Assembly (NCBI RefSeq): GCF_023115465.1
Contig: NZ_CP096034.1
Span: 1,674,001-1,738,000 of the forward strand
DNA: 64,000 nt
Source of the DNA: Gottfriedia acidiceleris
Lineage (GTDB): Bacteria; Bacillota; Bacilli; Bacillales; Bacillaceae_G
Direction of reading: 5' to 3'
The translations under genes were made by a program, and so were the position numbers. The notes beneath the pieces are model-generated. The model had not been told where the DNA came from, searched no databases, and saw nothing but the letters and a program-made list of their open reading frames with translations. How positions within the stretch are numbered: the stretch's first letter is position 1; each line of letters starts with the position of its first letter. Below are positions 47,576-56,499 of the stretch, piece after piece.

Positions 47576-48904
47576 ATGACTAAAAGAGATTATTTAATAA
47601 AACCGCTAGTAGGTGAAAGCTATCCAACAATTGATCGAGGAGAAACTATCTACCTATGGGACAAGCAAGGAAAGAAATATATTGATGGTTCTTCGGGTGC
47701 AGTTGCTGCAAGTATTGGTCATGGTGTTAAGGAAATAATTGATGAAATGGTAAAACAGGCCTCTAAAGTGGCGTTTGTTTATAGATCACAGTTTACGAGT
47801 GAGGCGACAGAACAATTAGCTGAAAAAATAGCTCAGCTAGCACCTGGAGATTTAAACTGGAGTTTTTTTGTTAATAGTGGTACTGAAGCAACTGAAACGG
47901 CTATGAAAATGGCAATACAGCATTTTCAAGAAAGAGGTATTCATACGAAAACGAAGATTATATCAAGGAGCATGAGCTACCATGGTATCACCATCGGATC
48001 CTTGTCTATGTCAGGGCATCCTTTAAGGAGGAAACGTTTTACTAGTTTACTTGAGGATTATCCAATGGTTGAAGCGCCGTATTGCAAAAGGTGCCCATTT
48101 GAATTAGAACCTAAAAATTGTGGTTTACTTTGTGCAACTGCACTCGATCGTACAATTCAAAAACTAGGTTCTGAGAATGTAGCAGCCTTTATAGCTGAAC
48201 CTATTGTTGGTGCGGCAGGAGGTGCGTTAACTCCTCCAAATGGATATTATGAAAAAATTAAAGAAATTTGTGATAAACACGATGTGCTACTTATTGCGGA
48301 CGAAGTAATGACGGGAATAGGTAGAACTGGGGAAATGTTCGGAATGAACCATTGGAATTGTGTGCCCGATTTATTAGTCCTCGGTAAGGGATTGGCGGCT
48401 GGTTATACGCCAATTGCTGTAGCAATCGCAAGTGATCGTGTAATGCAGCCAATATTAGAAGGCAGTCGACGTGTTATGAGTGGACATACGTTTAGTGCGA
48501 ATCCTCTTTCTGCAAGTATAGCTTTAGCCGTTTTAAACTATGTTGAAAAAAATGGATTAGTACAAAATTCTAAAATACAAGGTGAAAAGATTAAATTAAA
48601 ACTAAAAGAATGGCAGAAAGAGTATCCTTTTCTATTCGATGTCAGGGGAGAAGGACTACTGATCGGTATAGAAATAAATGAAGATTTCTTTATTTGTAAA
48701 AGTGTAACAAATCGTGTAATTGAAATTGCAAAAAATCATGGACTATTACTGTATCCATCTGTTAGTGGCCCATATGGAAGATCTGAAAATAGTTTCTTGC
48801 TTTCTCCACCTTTAGTCATTACTGATGCGCAAGTAAATGAGCTACTAACTTTATTGAAGGAAGTATTTAATGAGCTAAATCAAGAAGCAAAGGAGATCAA
48901 ATAA
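47576..48904 (+). CDS. class III aminotransferase (YodT-like)
   Basis: 442-residue PLP enzyme. Visible: SSGAVAASIGHG, FFVNSGTEATETAMKMA, SYHGITIGSLSMSG, LIADEVMTGIGRTG, the PLP Lys in LVLGKGLAAGYTP, and SGHTFSANPLS. A Cys-rich insertion (YCKRCPFELEPKNCGLLC, four Cys) is present. First gene of a four-gene unit with CoA-transferase subunits and an M20 deacylase, equivalent to yodT-yodS-yodR-yodQ of the B. subtilis beta-lysine-type cluster. It probably deaminates a beta- or omega-amino acid intermediate. It overlaps the next gene's start by one base. Confidence 0.88.
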   Translation: MTKRDYLIKPLVGESYPTIDRGETIYLWDKQGKKYIDGSSGAVAASIGHGVKEIIDEMVKQASKVAFVYRSQFTSEATEQLAEKIAQLAPGDLNWSFFVNSGTEATETAMKMAIQHFQERGIHTKTKIISRSMSYHGITIGSLSMSGHPLRRKRFTSLLEDYPMVEAPYCKRCPFELEPKNCGLLCATALDRTIQKLGSENVAAFIAEPIVGAAGGALTPPNGYYEKIKEICDKHDVLLIADEVMTGIGRTGEMFGMNHWNCVPDLLVLGKGLAAGYTPIAVAIASDRVMQPILEGSRRVMSGHTFSANPLSASIALAVLNYVEKNGLVQNSKIQGEKIKLKLKEWQKEYPFLFDVRGEGLLIGIEINEDFFICKSVTNRVIEIAKNHGLLLYPSVSGPYGRSENSFLLSPPLVITDAQVNELLTLLKEVFNELNQEAKEIK

Positions 48905-49599
48905 TGGCAATAAATACTTTCGGGAAAATCATTCGTATTGAAGAAGCTTTGCTTTATTTTAAAGATGATATGGTGTTGATGTTCGGTGGGTTTGGAGGAA
49001 TCGGTAACCCACCAACATTAATAAGGAGTATTTTAGAGAAAGGTGTAAAAGATCTTACTCTAATTGGAAATGATACGGGGTTTCCTGATGTTGGAATCGG
49101 TCAATTAGTGACGGCTAAAAGGGTCAAAAAAATGATTACAACGCATATTGGATCAAATCCGAATGCTGGAAAGCAAATGACAGATGGTGAGTTAGAAATA
49201 GAGTTCAGTCCTCAAGGTACATTTATTGAACGGATACGAGCGGGTGGAGTTGGATTAGGTGGCGTTTTAGTGGATATTGGGATTGATAGTGTAATAGATG
49301 TTGATAAACAGAGAGTAAATGTATTTGGGAAAGAGTATTTAGTTGAAACTCCTCTCATTTCAGATGTTTCAATTGTATATGCGAAGAAAGCAGACCCTTT
49401 TGGAAATTTAGTATTTGATAAAAGTGCTCGCAATACGAATCCTTATGTAGCAATGGCTGGAAAAATCACAATTGCGGAAGTTGAAGAAATTGTTCCTTTA
49501 GGAGCATTAGAACCTGAAGAAATTATTGTACCTGGCGCTTTCGTTAACCACATCGTTCAATCGGAAGGGGTGAATTGGAAGTGGGTTTGGGAAAAATAA
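48904..49599 (+). CDS. CoA-transferase subunit A
   Basis: 231 residues of the 3-oxoacid CoA-transferase alpha subunit type: KDDMVLMFGGFGGIGNPPTLI, TLIGNDTGFPDVGIG, FSPQGTFIERIRAGGVGLGGV, and YAKKADPFGNLVF. It pairs with the following beta subunit to move CoA from an acyl donor to an organic acid, activating the acid made by the aminotransferase. It starts one base before the end of the preceding stop codon and overlaps the beta gene by 25 bases, indicating coupling. Confidence 0.9.
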   Translation: MAINTFGKIIRIEEALLYFKDDMVLMFGGFGGIGNPPTLIRSILEKGVKDLTLIGNDTGFPDVGIGQLVTAKRVKKMITTHIGSNPNAGKQMTDGELEIEFSPQGTFIERIRAGGVGLGGVLVDIGIDSVIDVDKQRVNVFGKEYLVETPLISDVSIVYAKKADPFGNLVFDKSARNTNPYVAMAGKITIAEVEEIVPLGALEPEEIIVPGAFVNHIVQSEGVNWKWVWEK

Positions 49600-50258
49600 A
49601 TCCAAGGGAAATGATGGCAAAACGTGCAGCAAAAGAAGTAAAGAGCGGTATGATTGTGAATCTAGGGATTGGAATTCCTTCACTGATCCCAAATTACTTA
49701 CCGGATGATTGCCAAGTAATGTTCCATGCAGAAAATGGCGTGTTAGGTTTAGGGCCTACTCCACAAAAAGGTGAAGAAGACGAAAATTTATGTAATGCTG
49801 CAGGTTTACCTGTAACATTAATTCCAGGTTCGAGTTATTTTGATAGTAGCATAGCCTTTGCGATTATTCGAAAAGGTTTATTAGATTTAACAGTACTAGG
49901 TGCTCTCGAAGTCAGTAAAAATGGCGATTTAGCAAATTGGATTGTTCCTGGTAAAAGGGTGCCAGGAATTGGGGGAGCAATGGACTTAGCTCAAAAATCA
50001 AAAAAAGTAATTGTTTTAATGAACCATACTAATAAAAATGGTGACCCTAAAATAGTCTCTGAATGTACACTTCCTCTTACATCTCCAAATTGCGTAGATT
50101 TAATCATTACTGAAATGGCCGTAATTGAAGTTAAAAAAGAAAGTGGAGAGCTTTGGTTAATTGAGGTAATGTCTCCATATGTAGTCAGCGATGTGATTGA
50201 GAAAACTGGTGCTCCATTATTTGTGAAACCAAATGTTATTGTTCATCGTTGGGAGTGA
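49575..50258 (+). CDS. CoA-transferase subunit B
   Basis: 227 residues of the beta subunit: MAKRAAKEVKSGMIVNLGIGIPSLIPNYL, with the catalytic Glu at residue 53 in HAENGVLGLGP, which forms the glutamyl-CoA intermediate. GSSYFDSSIAFAIIRKG is also family-typical. The TTG start follows AAGGGGTGAA; a GTG two codons on is also possible. Both starts lie inside the alpha gene. The complex makes and breaks the acyl-CoA in the pathway of this unit. Confidence 0.9.
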   Translation: MEVGLGKINPREMMAKRAAKEVKSGMIVNLGIGIPSLIPNYLPDDCQVMFHAENGVLGLGPTPQKGEEDENLCNAAGLPVTLIPGSSYFDSSIAFAIIRKGLLDLTVLGALEVSKNGDLANWIVPGKRVPGIGGAMDLAQKSKKVIVLMNHTNKNGDPKIVSECTLPLTSPNCVDLIITEMAVIEVKKESGELWLIEVMSPYVVSDVIEKTGAPLFVKPNVIVHRWE

Positions 50259-50264
50259 TCAAGA

Positions 50265-51533
50265 TTGGATTTGAAAGCTAAAATAAATGATTACATTCTT
50301 AAGAATAAGAACAGGGCAATTGAATTACTTCAGAATCTTGTTCGTGAAAAAAGTGTTTCAGGAAATGAAGCTACTGCACAAAAAATCGTCTCAGATTATT
50401 TACAGAATCTTGGATTAGTGATTGATCGCTTTGAGCCGTCAATTGAAGAATTAACAAAATCTCCCTATTTTATTTCAGAACGAACTTCATTTGAAGACAG
50501 TCCGAATATCGTTGCAATTTTAAAGGGCACAGGAAATGGTAGATCGATTATATTAAATGGACATATTGACGTTGTTCCTGAAGGTGAAATAAGTAGTTGG
50601 GATCTCCATCCGTTTAGTGGTGCTCTCGTAGAAAATCACTTATATGGTAGAGGAACCACAGATATGAAGGGAGGAAATGTTGCTGCATTATTTGCAATTG
50701 AAGCGATTAAAAAATGTAATATTCATCTTAAAGGCGACATCTATTTTGAAAGTGTTATTGAGGAAGAAAGCGGAGGAGCAGGTACGCTAGCAACAATATT
50801 ACGAGGATACAAAGCAGATGCTGTCCTTATTCCCGAACCAACTAAAATGAAAATATTTCCGAAACAGCAAGGCAGTGTTTGGTTTCGAATAAAAGTAAAA
50901 GGTAAAGTTGCTCACGGTGGAACGAGGTATGAAGGTGTTAGTGCCATTGAAAAAAGTATAATGGTTATTAATCATATAAATCAATTAGAAAAAGTTCGAA
51001 ATACAAGATTACTAGATGATCCACTATACAAAAATGTGCCAATTCCAATTCCAATTAATATCGGAAAAATAAATGGGGGTACTTGGCCCTCCTCTGTTTC
51101 AGATTTAGTTACTCTTGAGGGAAGACTAGGTGTTTCACCGAATGAAACAATCGAAGAAGCTAAACTTGAAATTACGAGGTGGCTTAAAACACTCTCATTA
51201 ATTGATGATTGGTTTATCGAAAATCCGGTTGAGGTTGAATTTTTTGGAGCAAGATGGTTACCAGGTAGTATTGATCTTGGGCATCCATTTATGGAATCTC
51301 TGAAGAAATCATTTCAATCTGTTTACAAAAATGAACCGATTATTGAAGCCTCTCCATGGGGTACGGATGGCGGATTATTTTCACAAATAAAACAAATACC
51401 TACTATTGTGTTTGGACCAGGGGAAACGAAGGTTGCGCATTATCCAAATGAATACATTGATCTAGATGAATTATTTCGTTGTGCGGAGGTAATTGCCTAC
51501 ACTTTATTAGATTGGTGTGGAGTAGATGAATAA
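50265..51533 (+). CDS. M20 deacylase (ArgE/DapE family, YodQ-like)
   Basis: 422-residue metallo-deacylase: His and Asp in NGHIDVVPEGE, Asp in GRGTTDMKGG, catalytic Glu pair in ESVIEEESGG, dimerisation domain (KGKVAHGGTRYEGVSAIEK) and final His in VAHYPNEY. It should remove an acyl group from an amino acid derivative, like B. subtilis YodQ. TTG start with GGGAGTGA upstream, 6 bases after the CoA-transferase. In B. subtilis this gene set goes with kamA and yodP (lysine 2,3-aminomutase and beta-lysine acetyltransferase), which are not in this window. Confidence 0.87.
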   Translation: MDLKAKINDYILKNKNRAIELLQNLVREKSVSGNEATAQKIVSDYLQNLGLVIDRFEPSIEELTKSPYFISERTSFEDSPNIVAILKGTGNGRSIILNGHIDVVPEGEISSWDLHPFSGALVENHLYGRGTTDMKGGNVAALFAIEAIKKCNIHLKGDIYFESVIEEESGGAGTLATILRGYKADAVLIPEPTKMKIFPKQQGSVWFRIKVKGKVAHGGTRYEGVSAIEKSIMVINHINQLEKVRNTRLLDDPLYKNVPIPIPINIGKINGGTWPSSVSDLVTLEGRLGVSPNETIEEAKLEITRWLKTLSLIDDWFIENPVEVEFFGARWLPGSIDLGHPFMESLKKSFQSVYKNEPIIEASPWGTDGGLFSQIKQIPTIVFGPGETKVAHYPNEYIDLDELFRCAEVIAYTLLDWCGVDE

Positions 51534-51738
51534 TGAAGTATTTTATCAAAATAAGTAGAACACAAATTCAAACAAAGTTCCAAAATATTTTCGCGGAAAT
51601 AATTTGAGCTTTTATACTAAATAAAATGTAAAAAATCGACGAAACAGAGACATTTGGATTGAAGAGGATGATCTGATTAAACAATCTCTTCTTCAAAAAG
51701 AATGGTCGAAAAGGGAGTAAAGCTCTATCATCGATCTA

Positions 51739-51776
51739 GAAGAGCCTTAGCTTAAATACTAAGGTTCTTTAATTTT
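51739..51776 (+). terminator. terminator after the yod-like operon
   Basis: AAGAGCCTTAG / CTAAGGTTCTT stem with 8-nt loop and a T-rich tail, about 200 bases after the last stop. Confidence 0.75.
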
Positions 51777-51807
51777 GATTTAATACTCTGAAAACATTAT
51801 TGATGGT

Positions 51808-51826
51808 GATAATGATAATAGTTATC
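51808..51826 (+). promoter_or_regulatory. Fur box
   Basis: GATAATGATAATAGTTATC matches the 19-bp Fur consensus GATAATGATAATCATTATC at 17 positions. It lies just upstream of a short, C-rich transcribed candidate and no normal gene. Confidence 0.7.
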
Positions 51827-51831
51827 GGTAA

Positions 51832-51945
51832 AATGCAGCGAAATATTTTCTTTAAGGAATGCTTATGGAAAAACAAGCCCCCTCTAAAATGAACCATTAA
51901 ATAGAAAGGTCCGTTACTACATGATGAGTAACGGGCCTTCATTTA
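51832..51945 (+). ncRNA. candidate Fur-regulated small RNA (FsrA-like)
   Basis: Between the Fur box and the deacetylase gene lies about 110 bases with no real gene but with an unpaired C-rich stretch (GCCCCCTCT at about 51879-51887) and a strong hairpin AAGGTCCGTTACT / AGTAACGGGCCTT (51906-51939). Fur control plus C-rich single strands is the design of FsrA, which blocks ribosome binding sites of iron-rich enzymes in B. subtilis. An 11-codon frame (MEKQAPSKMNH, ATG at 51865 after TAAGGAAT) spans the C-rich part. The U-tail after the hairpin is weak. Identity is inference. Confidence 0.45.
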
Positions 51946-52052
51946 TGAATAGAAAAGTTAATGATCATTGTTTATTTAAAATTACTAGAAATAATGATAG
52001 TTAAAATGGAAATTGGAACACTAAATAGTAAAAAGATAAAGGGAGGATTTAT

Positions 52053-52838
52053 ATGCGAAAGATAACTTTATTTTTTCTATGTCTATTTTTGTGGATACAA
52101 CTGCCAGAAAAAACACATGCTGCAGACAAAATTCCAATTTTAATTTATCATTCCATTGATGAGTTTACTGGACACGGAGTAAGAGACTTGTTTGTCTCTC
52201 CAGAGAATTTTGAAAAGCAAATGATCTATTTACGTGATCACGGTTTTTCGCCTTTAACTTTTGAACAATGGGGAGAGCGTAATAACGTAAAGAAACCTGT
52301 ATTTATTACAATTGATGACGGTTATAAAAACAACTTAAATGTGTTAAAAATCTTTCAAAAATTGAAATCGGATACGTTTACACCAAGAGCAACTATCTTT
52401 GCGATATCCGACTATATTGGATGGCCGGATCGTCTTTCTAGCACGGATTTAAAAAAGATGTCTGATACAGGGATGTTTTCAATCCAATCACACACCGCAA
52501 CCCATCCACATTTAAGGAAGATAGATGATTATAAGCATGAGTTGAAAGATTCCAAAGATAAGATCCAATCAATCACTGGAAAACCTGTGATAGCTCTCTC
52601 TTATCCTTATGGTTATCATAATGATAAAGTAATTGAGGAAACAAAAAAGTACTATAAATTTGCAGTAGCGACAGATCCGAAATATTATCTAGAAAAGGGT
52701 ACAAAGAATGAAGTCTATCTTTTACCTAGAATCTATATTAAGTATGACACTACGATGGATGAATTTGCTAAGATTGTAGAAGGACAGGCTAAGGTAATTG
52801 TAAATTTTAGAGAATCTGAGACTATTTATTACGATTGA
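52053..52838 (+). CDS. secreted polysaccharide deacetylase (PgaB/IcaB-like CE4)
   Basis: 261 residues: signal peptide (MRKITLFFLCLFLWIQLP, cleavage after THA), then a NodB domain of the PgaB/IcaB subtype: KIPILIYHSID, KPVFITIDDGYKNNL (catalytic and metal Asp), MFSIQSHTATHPHL (metal His pair) and ALSYPYGYHND. Likely de-N-acetylates an extracellular poly-N-acetylglucosamine-like glycan. A PgaC/IcaA-like synthase is encoded 34 kb away at 17535, so they might serve the same polymer. ATG has GGGAGG. Confidence 0.9.
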   Translation: MRKITLFFLCLFLWIQLPEKTHAADKIPILIYHSIDEFTGHGVRDLFVSPENFEKQMIYLRDHGFSPLTFEQWGERNNVKKPVFITIDDGYKNNLNVLKIFQKLKSDTFTPRATIFAISDYIGWPDRLSSTDLKKMSDTGMFSIQSHTATHPHLRKIDDYKHELKDSKDKIQSITGKPVIALSYPYGYHNDKVIEETKKYYKFAVATDPKYYLEKGTKNEVYLLPRIYIKYDTTMDEFAKIVEGQAKVIVNFRESETIYYD

Positions 52839-52842
52839 AATA

Positions 52843-52892
52843 GGGTTACTCATAAGTCTTTGTACGTTAGACTCTATGAGTAACCTTTTTTA
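52843..52892 (+). terminator. terminator after PgaB-like gene
   Basis: GGTTACTCATA / TATGAGTAACC with inner AGTCT/AGACT pairing, then T6. Confidence 0.88.
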
Positions 52893-53062
52893 TTGATTAA
52901 TCAGCTTAAAGATATTAGCTTAGTTAAAAGATTATTTTTTCATCAATCATGGGGAAAATTACCTTTTTTTTAACTTTGTCGATAAATAGGAGGTTTGTGA
53001 ATAGTTTGTCTCATGGTATGATATAGTAAGTGATAGATTAACGAGATAGAAAAGGTGATTAA

Positions 53063-53542
53063 ATGAGAGCAAATCCATCACAAAGACCATCACCTAAAAT
53101 GAGGTCAGTATGGAGAATTACATCGCTACTTAGCAGTATCTCTTTAGTTGCTTTACCAATTATCTATTATTTTCTTATGAGATATTTTTCACTTCCCTTT
53201 TTTATTTTAATGATTATTATAGGTGTCGTTATAGCGTTAATTATTTTTTTAACTTTATTTTTACCTACACTTAAATTGAAATATACCGCATATGAGATTT
53301 ATGAAAATGAGTTAGAAATTCAAAAAGGAATATTTGTTATTAAACGAATTGTTATTCCTATGGTCAGAGTTCAACACGTTACGACAGAAGTAGGACCACT
53401 ACTGCGTCGATACGGTTTATCTACAGTGAATATTTCCACGGCTGCCACCACACATGAAATTGAAGGCTTAGAACACCATGTCGCAGAAAAGCTTAGAGAT
53501 AAAATTATCTACTTAGCAAGGATAAGTGATGACGATGTATGA
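53063..53542 (+). CDS. ydbS: bacterial PH-domain membrane protein YdbS
   Basis: 159 residues: two N-terminal membrane helices (about 20-70) followed by one bPH2 domain (LKYTAYEIYENELEIQKGIFVIKRIVIPMVRVQHVTTEVGPLLRRYGL). Same length and layout as B. subtilis YdbS. With YdbT it forms a membrane complex linked to resistance to some bacteriocins; in B. subtilis the pair belongs to the SigW regulon, but no SigW promoter was recognised here. Its end overlaps the ydbT start. Confidence 0.9.
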   Translation: MRANPSQRPSPKMRSVWRITSLLSSISLVALPIIYYFLMRYFSLPFFILMIIIGVVIALIIFLTLFLPTLKLKYTAYEIYENELEIQKGIFVIKRIVIPMVRVQHVTTEVGPLLRRYGLSTVNISTAATTHEIEGLEHHVAEKLRDKIIYLARISDDDV

Positions 53543-54950
53543 GCCAAAAAGACAACATCCAGCTTATATACTTACCGTATTTTTAGAGCAAATTAAAAAC
53601 GTACTTATACCACTTATTATACTTTTAGTTTCAGGTGGTAAAGGGTCAATGTTTCAATATTTATTTGCTGCTGTTCTGATTGTTTTTCCAGTTGCTTCAG
53701 CAATCATAAAATGGTATCGATTTACCTACTATATAACTGAAGATGAATTTAGAATTCGTTCGGGATTATTTGTTATCGAAAATACATTTATTCAAAAAGA
53801 ACGTATTCAGTCTTTTTCAATTAATGCTGGATTTATTCAACAGCTTTTTAATGTGGTGAGCGTACGAATTGAAACAGCTGGTGGGAAAAAAGCTGAAGGT
53901 ATATTAAATGCAATACCTAAGGAAGTGGCACTTTCATTAAAAAATGAAGTATTAAACTCTAAAAAGAAAAAAGTAGGTTTGGTTGTAGCTGAGGAAAATA
54001 GTGTACAAGCAGTACCTTTAGTAGATATAAGTTTAACAATTGAAACAAGAAAACTTTTTTTAGCTGGAATCACTTCCTTTGAAGTTGGAATAGCTTTTGC
54101 CGTGTTAGCATCATTATTTTCACAAATCGAGGATTTACTTCCACATAGTATTTATGTGGCAATATATAATCAAATACAAACATTCACTTACATGATGTTT
54201 TTTATTGTATTTTTAGGTAGTTTATTACTTTCCCTAATTTTTTCAACCATTCGCTATATATTGAAATTTGCTAACTTTACTGTCCAAAGAAGTGATGATC
54301 GAATTATTATTACTAGAGGGTTATTCGAAAAAAATGAATTTACGGTATCGTTAAAACGAATTCAAGGAGTAGTTATAAAAGAAGGGATCATTCGTCAATT
54401 ATTTGGCTATTCTACAGTCTACGTCGAAGCTGTTGGAATGGGGGATAAGCAGGAACAAGGTAGACATGTTCTACATCCATTTATTAAAACAAAGGATGTC
54501 CACTTATTCCTAAAAAATTTTATTCCTTCTATTAATTATGATGAAATATCAAACCGAGCACCAAAAAGAGCTAGAAAAACGTATTATTCAAGAATGATTA
54601 TTACTTTTTTTCTAATAGCAAGTGGAATTATATTACTTCCATTTGTTCATTTTTGGGCTTATGGGATTGTTTTAATTGGTCTATTTATTGGGGAATTAGG
54701 ATTTAGAAATGCAGGCTTTACATTATTAGATCGAACTGTGATCATTCAGTCTGGTTATTTCTCAAGAACAACTGCGATTTTACCAAAAGAGCGAATACAA
54801 GTATTGATCGGTGAACAAAGTTTCCTTCAAAAAAGAGTGAAACTAAAATCTATTTATATTACGATTCTATCAAGCCAATTTGGTCGTACTTATCAGGTAA
54901 GACATTTAGATGAAAAAGACGTAAATCGAATGGTTGGTTGGTTTAGTTAA
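53535..54950 (+). CDS. ydbT: bacterial PH-domain membrane protein YdbT
   Basis: About 471 residues with three bPH2 domains separated by pairs of membrane helices: domain one near 60-140 (YYITEDEFRIRSGLFVIENTFIQKERIQSF), two near 245-320 (DRIIITRGLFEKNEFTVSLKRIQGVVIKEG) and three near 395-460 (RTVIIQSGYFSRTTAILPKERIQVLIGEQ). Starts at an ATG overlapping the end of ydbS; an in-frame GTG/ATG just upstream (53526/53529) is also possible. Function as for YdbS; probable heteromeric partner. Confidence 0.9.
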   Translation: MYEPKRQHPAYILTVFLEQIKNVLIPLIILLVSGGKGSMFQYLFAAVLIVFPVASAIIKWYRFTYYITEDEFRIRSGLFVIENTFIQKERIQSFSINAGFIQQLFNVVSVRIETAGGKKAEGILNAIPKEVALSLKNEVLNSKKKKVGLVVAEENSVQAVPLVDISLTIETRKLFLAGITSFEVGIAFAVLASLFSQIEDLLPHSIYVAIYNQIQTFTYMMFFIVFLGSLLLSLIFSTIRYILKFANFTVQRSDDRIIITRGLFEKNEFTVSLKRIQGVVIKEGIIRQLFGYSTVYVEAVGMGDKQEQGRHVLHPFIKTKDVHLFLKNFIPSINYDEISNRAPKRARKTYYSRMIITFFLIASGIILLPFVHFWAYGIVLIGLFIGELGFRNAGFTLLDRTVIIQSGYFSRTTAILPKERIQVLIGEQSFLQKRVKLKSIYITILSSQFGRTYQVRHLDEKDVNRMVGWFS

Positions 54951-54981
54951 TACCATATTGAACAAGCACAGATCGTTAAGA

Positions 54982-55019
54982 GAAGACGTGTATACATTCG
55001 TGTAAGCATGTCTTTTTTT
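54982..55019 (+). terminator. terminator of ydbST
   Basis: AAGACGTG / CATGTCTT stem (one G-U) with T7. Confidence 0.75.
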
Positions 55020-55058
55020 AACGCTTAAATATATTTTTTCTATTAGGAGGAAAAGAAC

Positions 55059-56495
55059 TTGGGGAAAAGAATATTTGTAGGAATACTCCTCGTAACCGTG
55101 TTTGTCACAGTTTTACATACGTTGTGGAATAAACCTGCACCATTAAAGCGTGGAGTGATTGATGATGTTGGCCATCTTCTTCCTACTAAAATTGATCGTA
55201 TTGTCAAAGGAAAGGAAATAGATCAATTAAAGAAAATTGTAATTGAAGCAAAAAAACAAGGGAAGACAGTTTCAATTGCAGGCGAGCGACATAGTCAAGG
55301 GGGTCATACATATTATAAAGATGGTGTGGTGATTGATTTAAAAACATTTAATAAGGTTGAAAAAGTGGATCCTGTTCAAAAGACAGTTATTGTTCAAAGT
55401 GGTGCAACATGGGGAGATATACAAAAAGCGATTAATCCTTATCATCTTGCCTTAAAGGTAACTCAGTCACAAGAGATATTCTCAGTAGGTGGTTCATTAA
55501 GTGTGAACGCACATGGTCGTGACATTCGGAATCACTCATTAGCTAGTACTGTTAATTGGTTTACATTATTAACACCAGAAGGGAAGGTAATTAAAGTAAG
55601 CCGCACAGAGAATAAAGAATTATTCCCGTATGTATTAGGTGGATATGGATTGTTTGGAATTATCTTAGAAGTGGAGTTTCAACTAACAAATAATGAATTA
55701 TATCGAGTAGAAACAAAAACGATGGACTATAAGAAGTATCCAAATTATTTTAACAAGAACGTTTTAGAAAACCCAAATGCAAGAATGCATATTGCTAGGA
55801 TTTCTGTAGCACCAGATAGCTTTTTAGATAAGGTTTATGCAATTAATTATATGGCAACATCCCGTAAAATGACCGATTCAGATCAAGAGCTGAAGGAAGA
55901 TCATTCCGCTTTTTTACCGAAGTTTGCACTAGGTATGTCCAGAACTTCGGACATTGGTAAAAATCTATTTTGGGACTTTCAATATCGTTTTATTCACTCC
56001 CTAAACGGGAACTATGAAACTCGTAATAATGTCATGCGTTCTGAAAGTAAGTTTATGGAATTCGATGACCGTCAAGATACACAAGTTTTACAGGAATTTT
56101 TTGTACCTGTAAATGAATTTGTTCGTTATATTGATGATGTTAGAGAATATTTACAATATGAAAATTTAAATATATTAAATATTACGATTCGATACGTTGA
56201 AAAAGATGATGAAACAGTCATGAATTATGCGAAAGATGATATGTTTGCTTTCGTTGTTTTAATTCAACATGGAAAGGATAATGATTCTGTTCGATATGCA
56301 AAAGAAGTAATTCAAAAGTGGACTGATTTAACTTTGGAGCATAGAGGAACTTATTATTTACCTTATTATCCATATCAGTCTAAGCAACAAATGGTATCAG
56401 CATATCCAAAAGCGCAAGATTTTTTCAATAAGAAAAGAGAGTTTGATCCAAATAGTGTATTTATGAATACTTTTTATGAAAATTATGGGGAGTAA
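55059..56495 (+). CDS. membrane-anchored FAD-linked oxidoreductase
   Basis: 478 residues: N-terminal membrane anchor (IFVGILLVTVFVTVLHTLW), then a PCMH/VAO-type FAD domain: KTVSIAGERHSQGGHTYY, VVIDLKTFNKVEKVDP, VQSGATWGDIQKAI, SVGGSLSVNAHGRD and GGYGLFGIILEVEF. The C-terminal part resembles sugar-lactone or aldonolactone oxidases. No covalent-FAD His can be assigned with confidence. TTG start after GGAGG. A half-size MFS protein follows four bases later, so they likely work together. Confidence 0.85.
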   Translation: MGKRIFVGILLVTVFVTVLHTLWNKPAPLKRGVIDDVGHLLPTKIDRIVKGKEIDQLKKIVIEAKKQGKTVSIAGERHSQGGHTYYKDGVVIDLKTFNKVEKVDPVQKTVIVQSGATWGDIQKAINPYHLALKVTQSQEIFSVGGSLSVNAHGRDIRNHSLASTVNWFTLLTPEGKVIKVSRTENKELFPYVLGGYGLFGIILEVEFQLTNNELYRVETKTMDYKKYPNYFNKNVLENPNARMHIARISVAPDSFLDKVYAINYMATSRKMTDSDQELKEDHSAFLPKFALGMSRTSDIGKNLFWDFQYRFIHSLNGNYETRNNVMRSESKFMEFDDRQDTQVLQEFFVPVNEFVRYIDDVREYLQYENLNILNITIRYVEKDDETVMNYAKDDMFAFVVLIQHGKDNDSVRYAKEVIQKWTDLTLEHRGTYYLPYYPYQSKQQMVSAYPKAQDFFNKKREFDPNSVFMNTFYENYGE

Positions 56496-56499
56496 TCCT

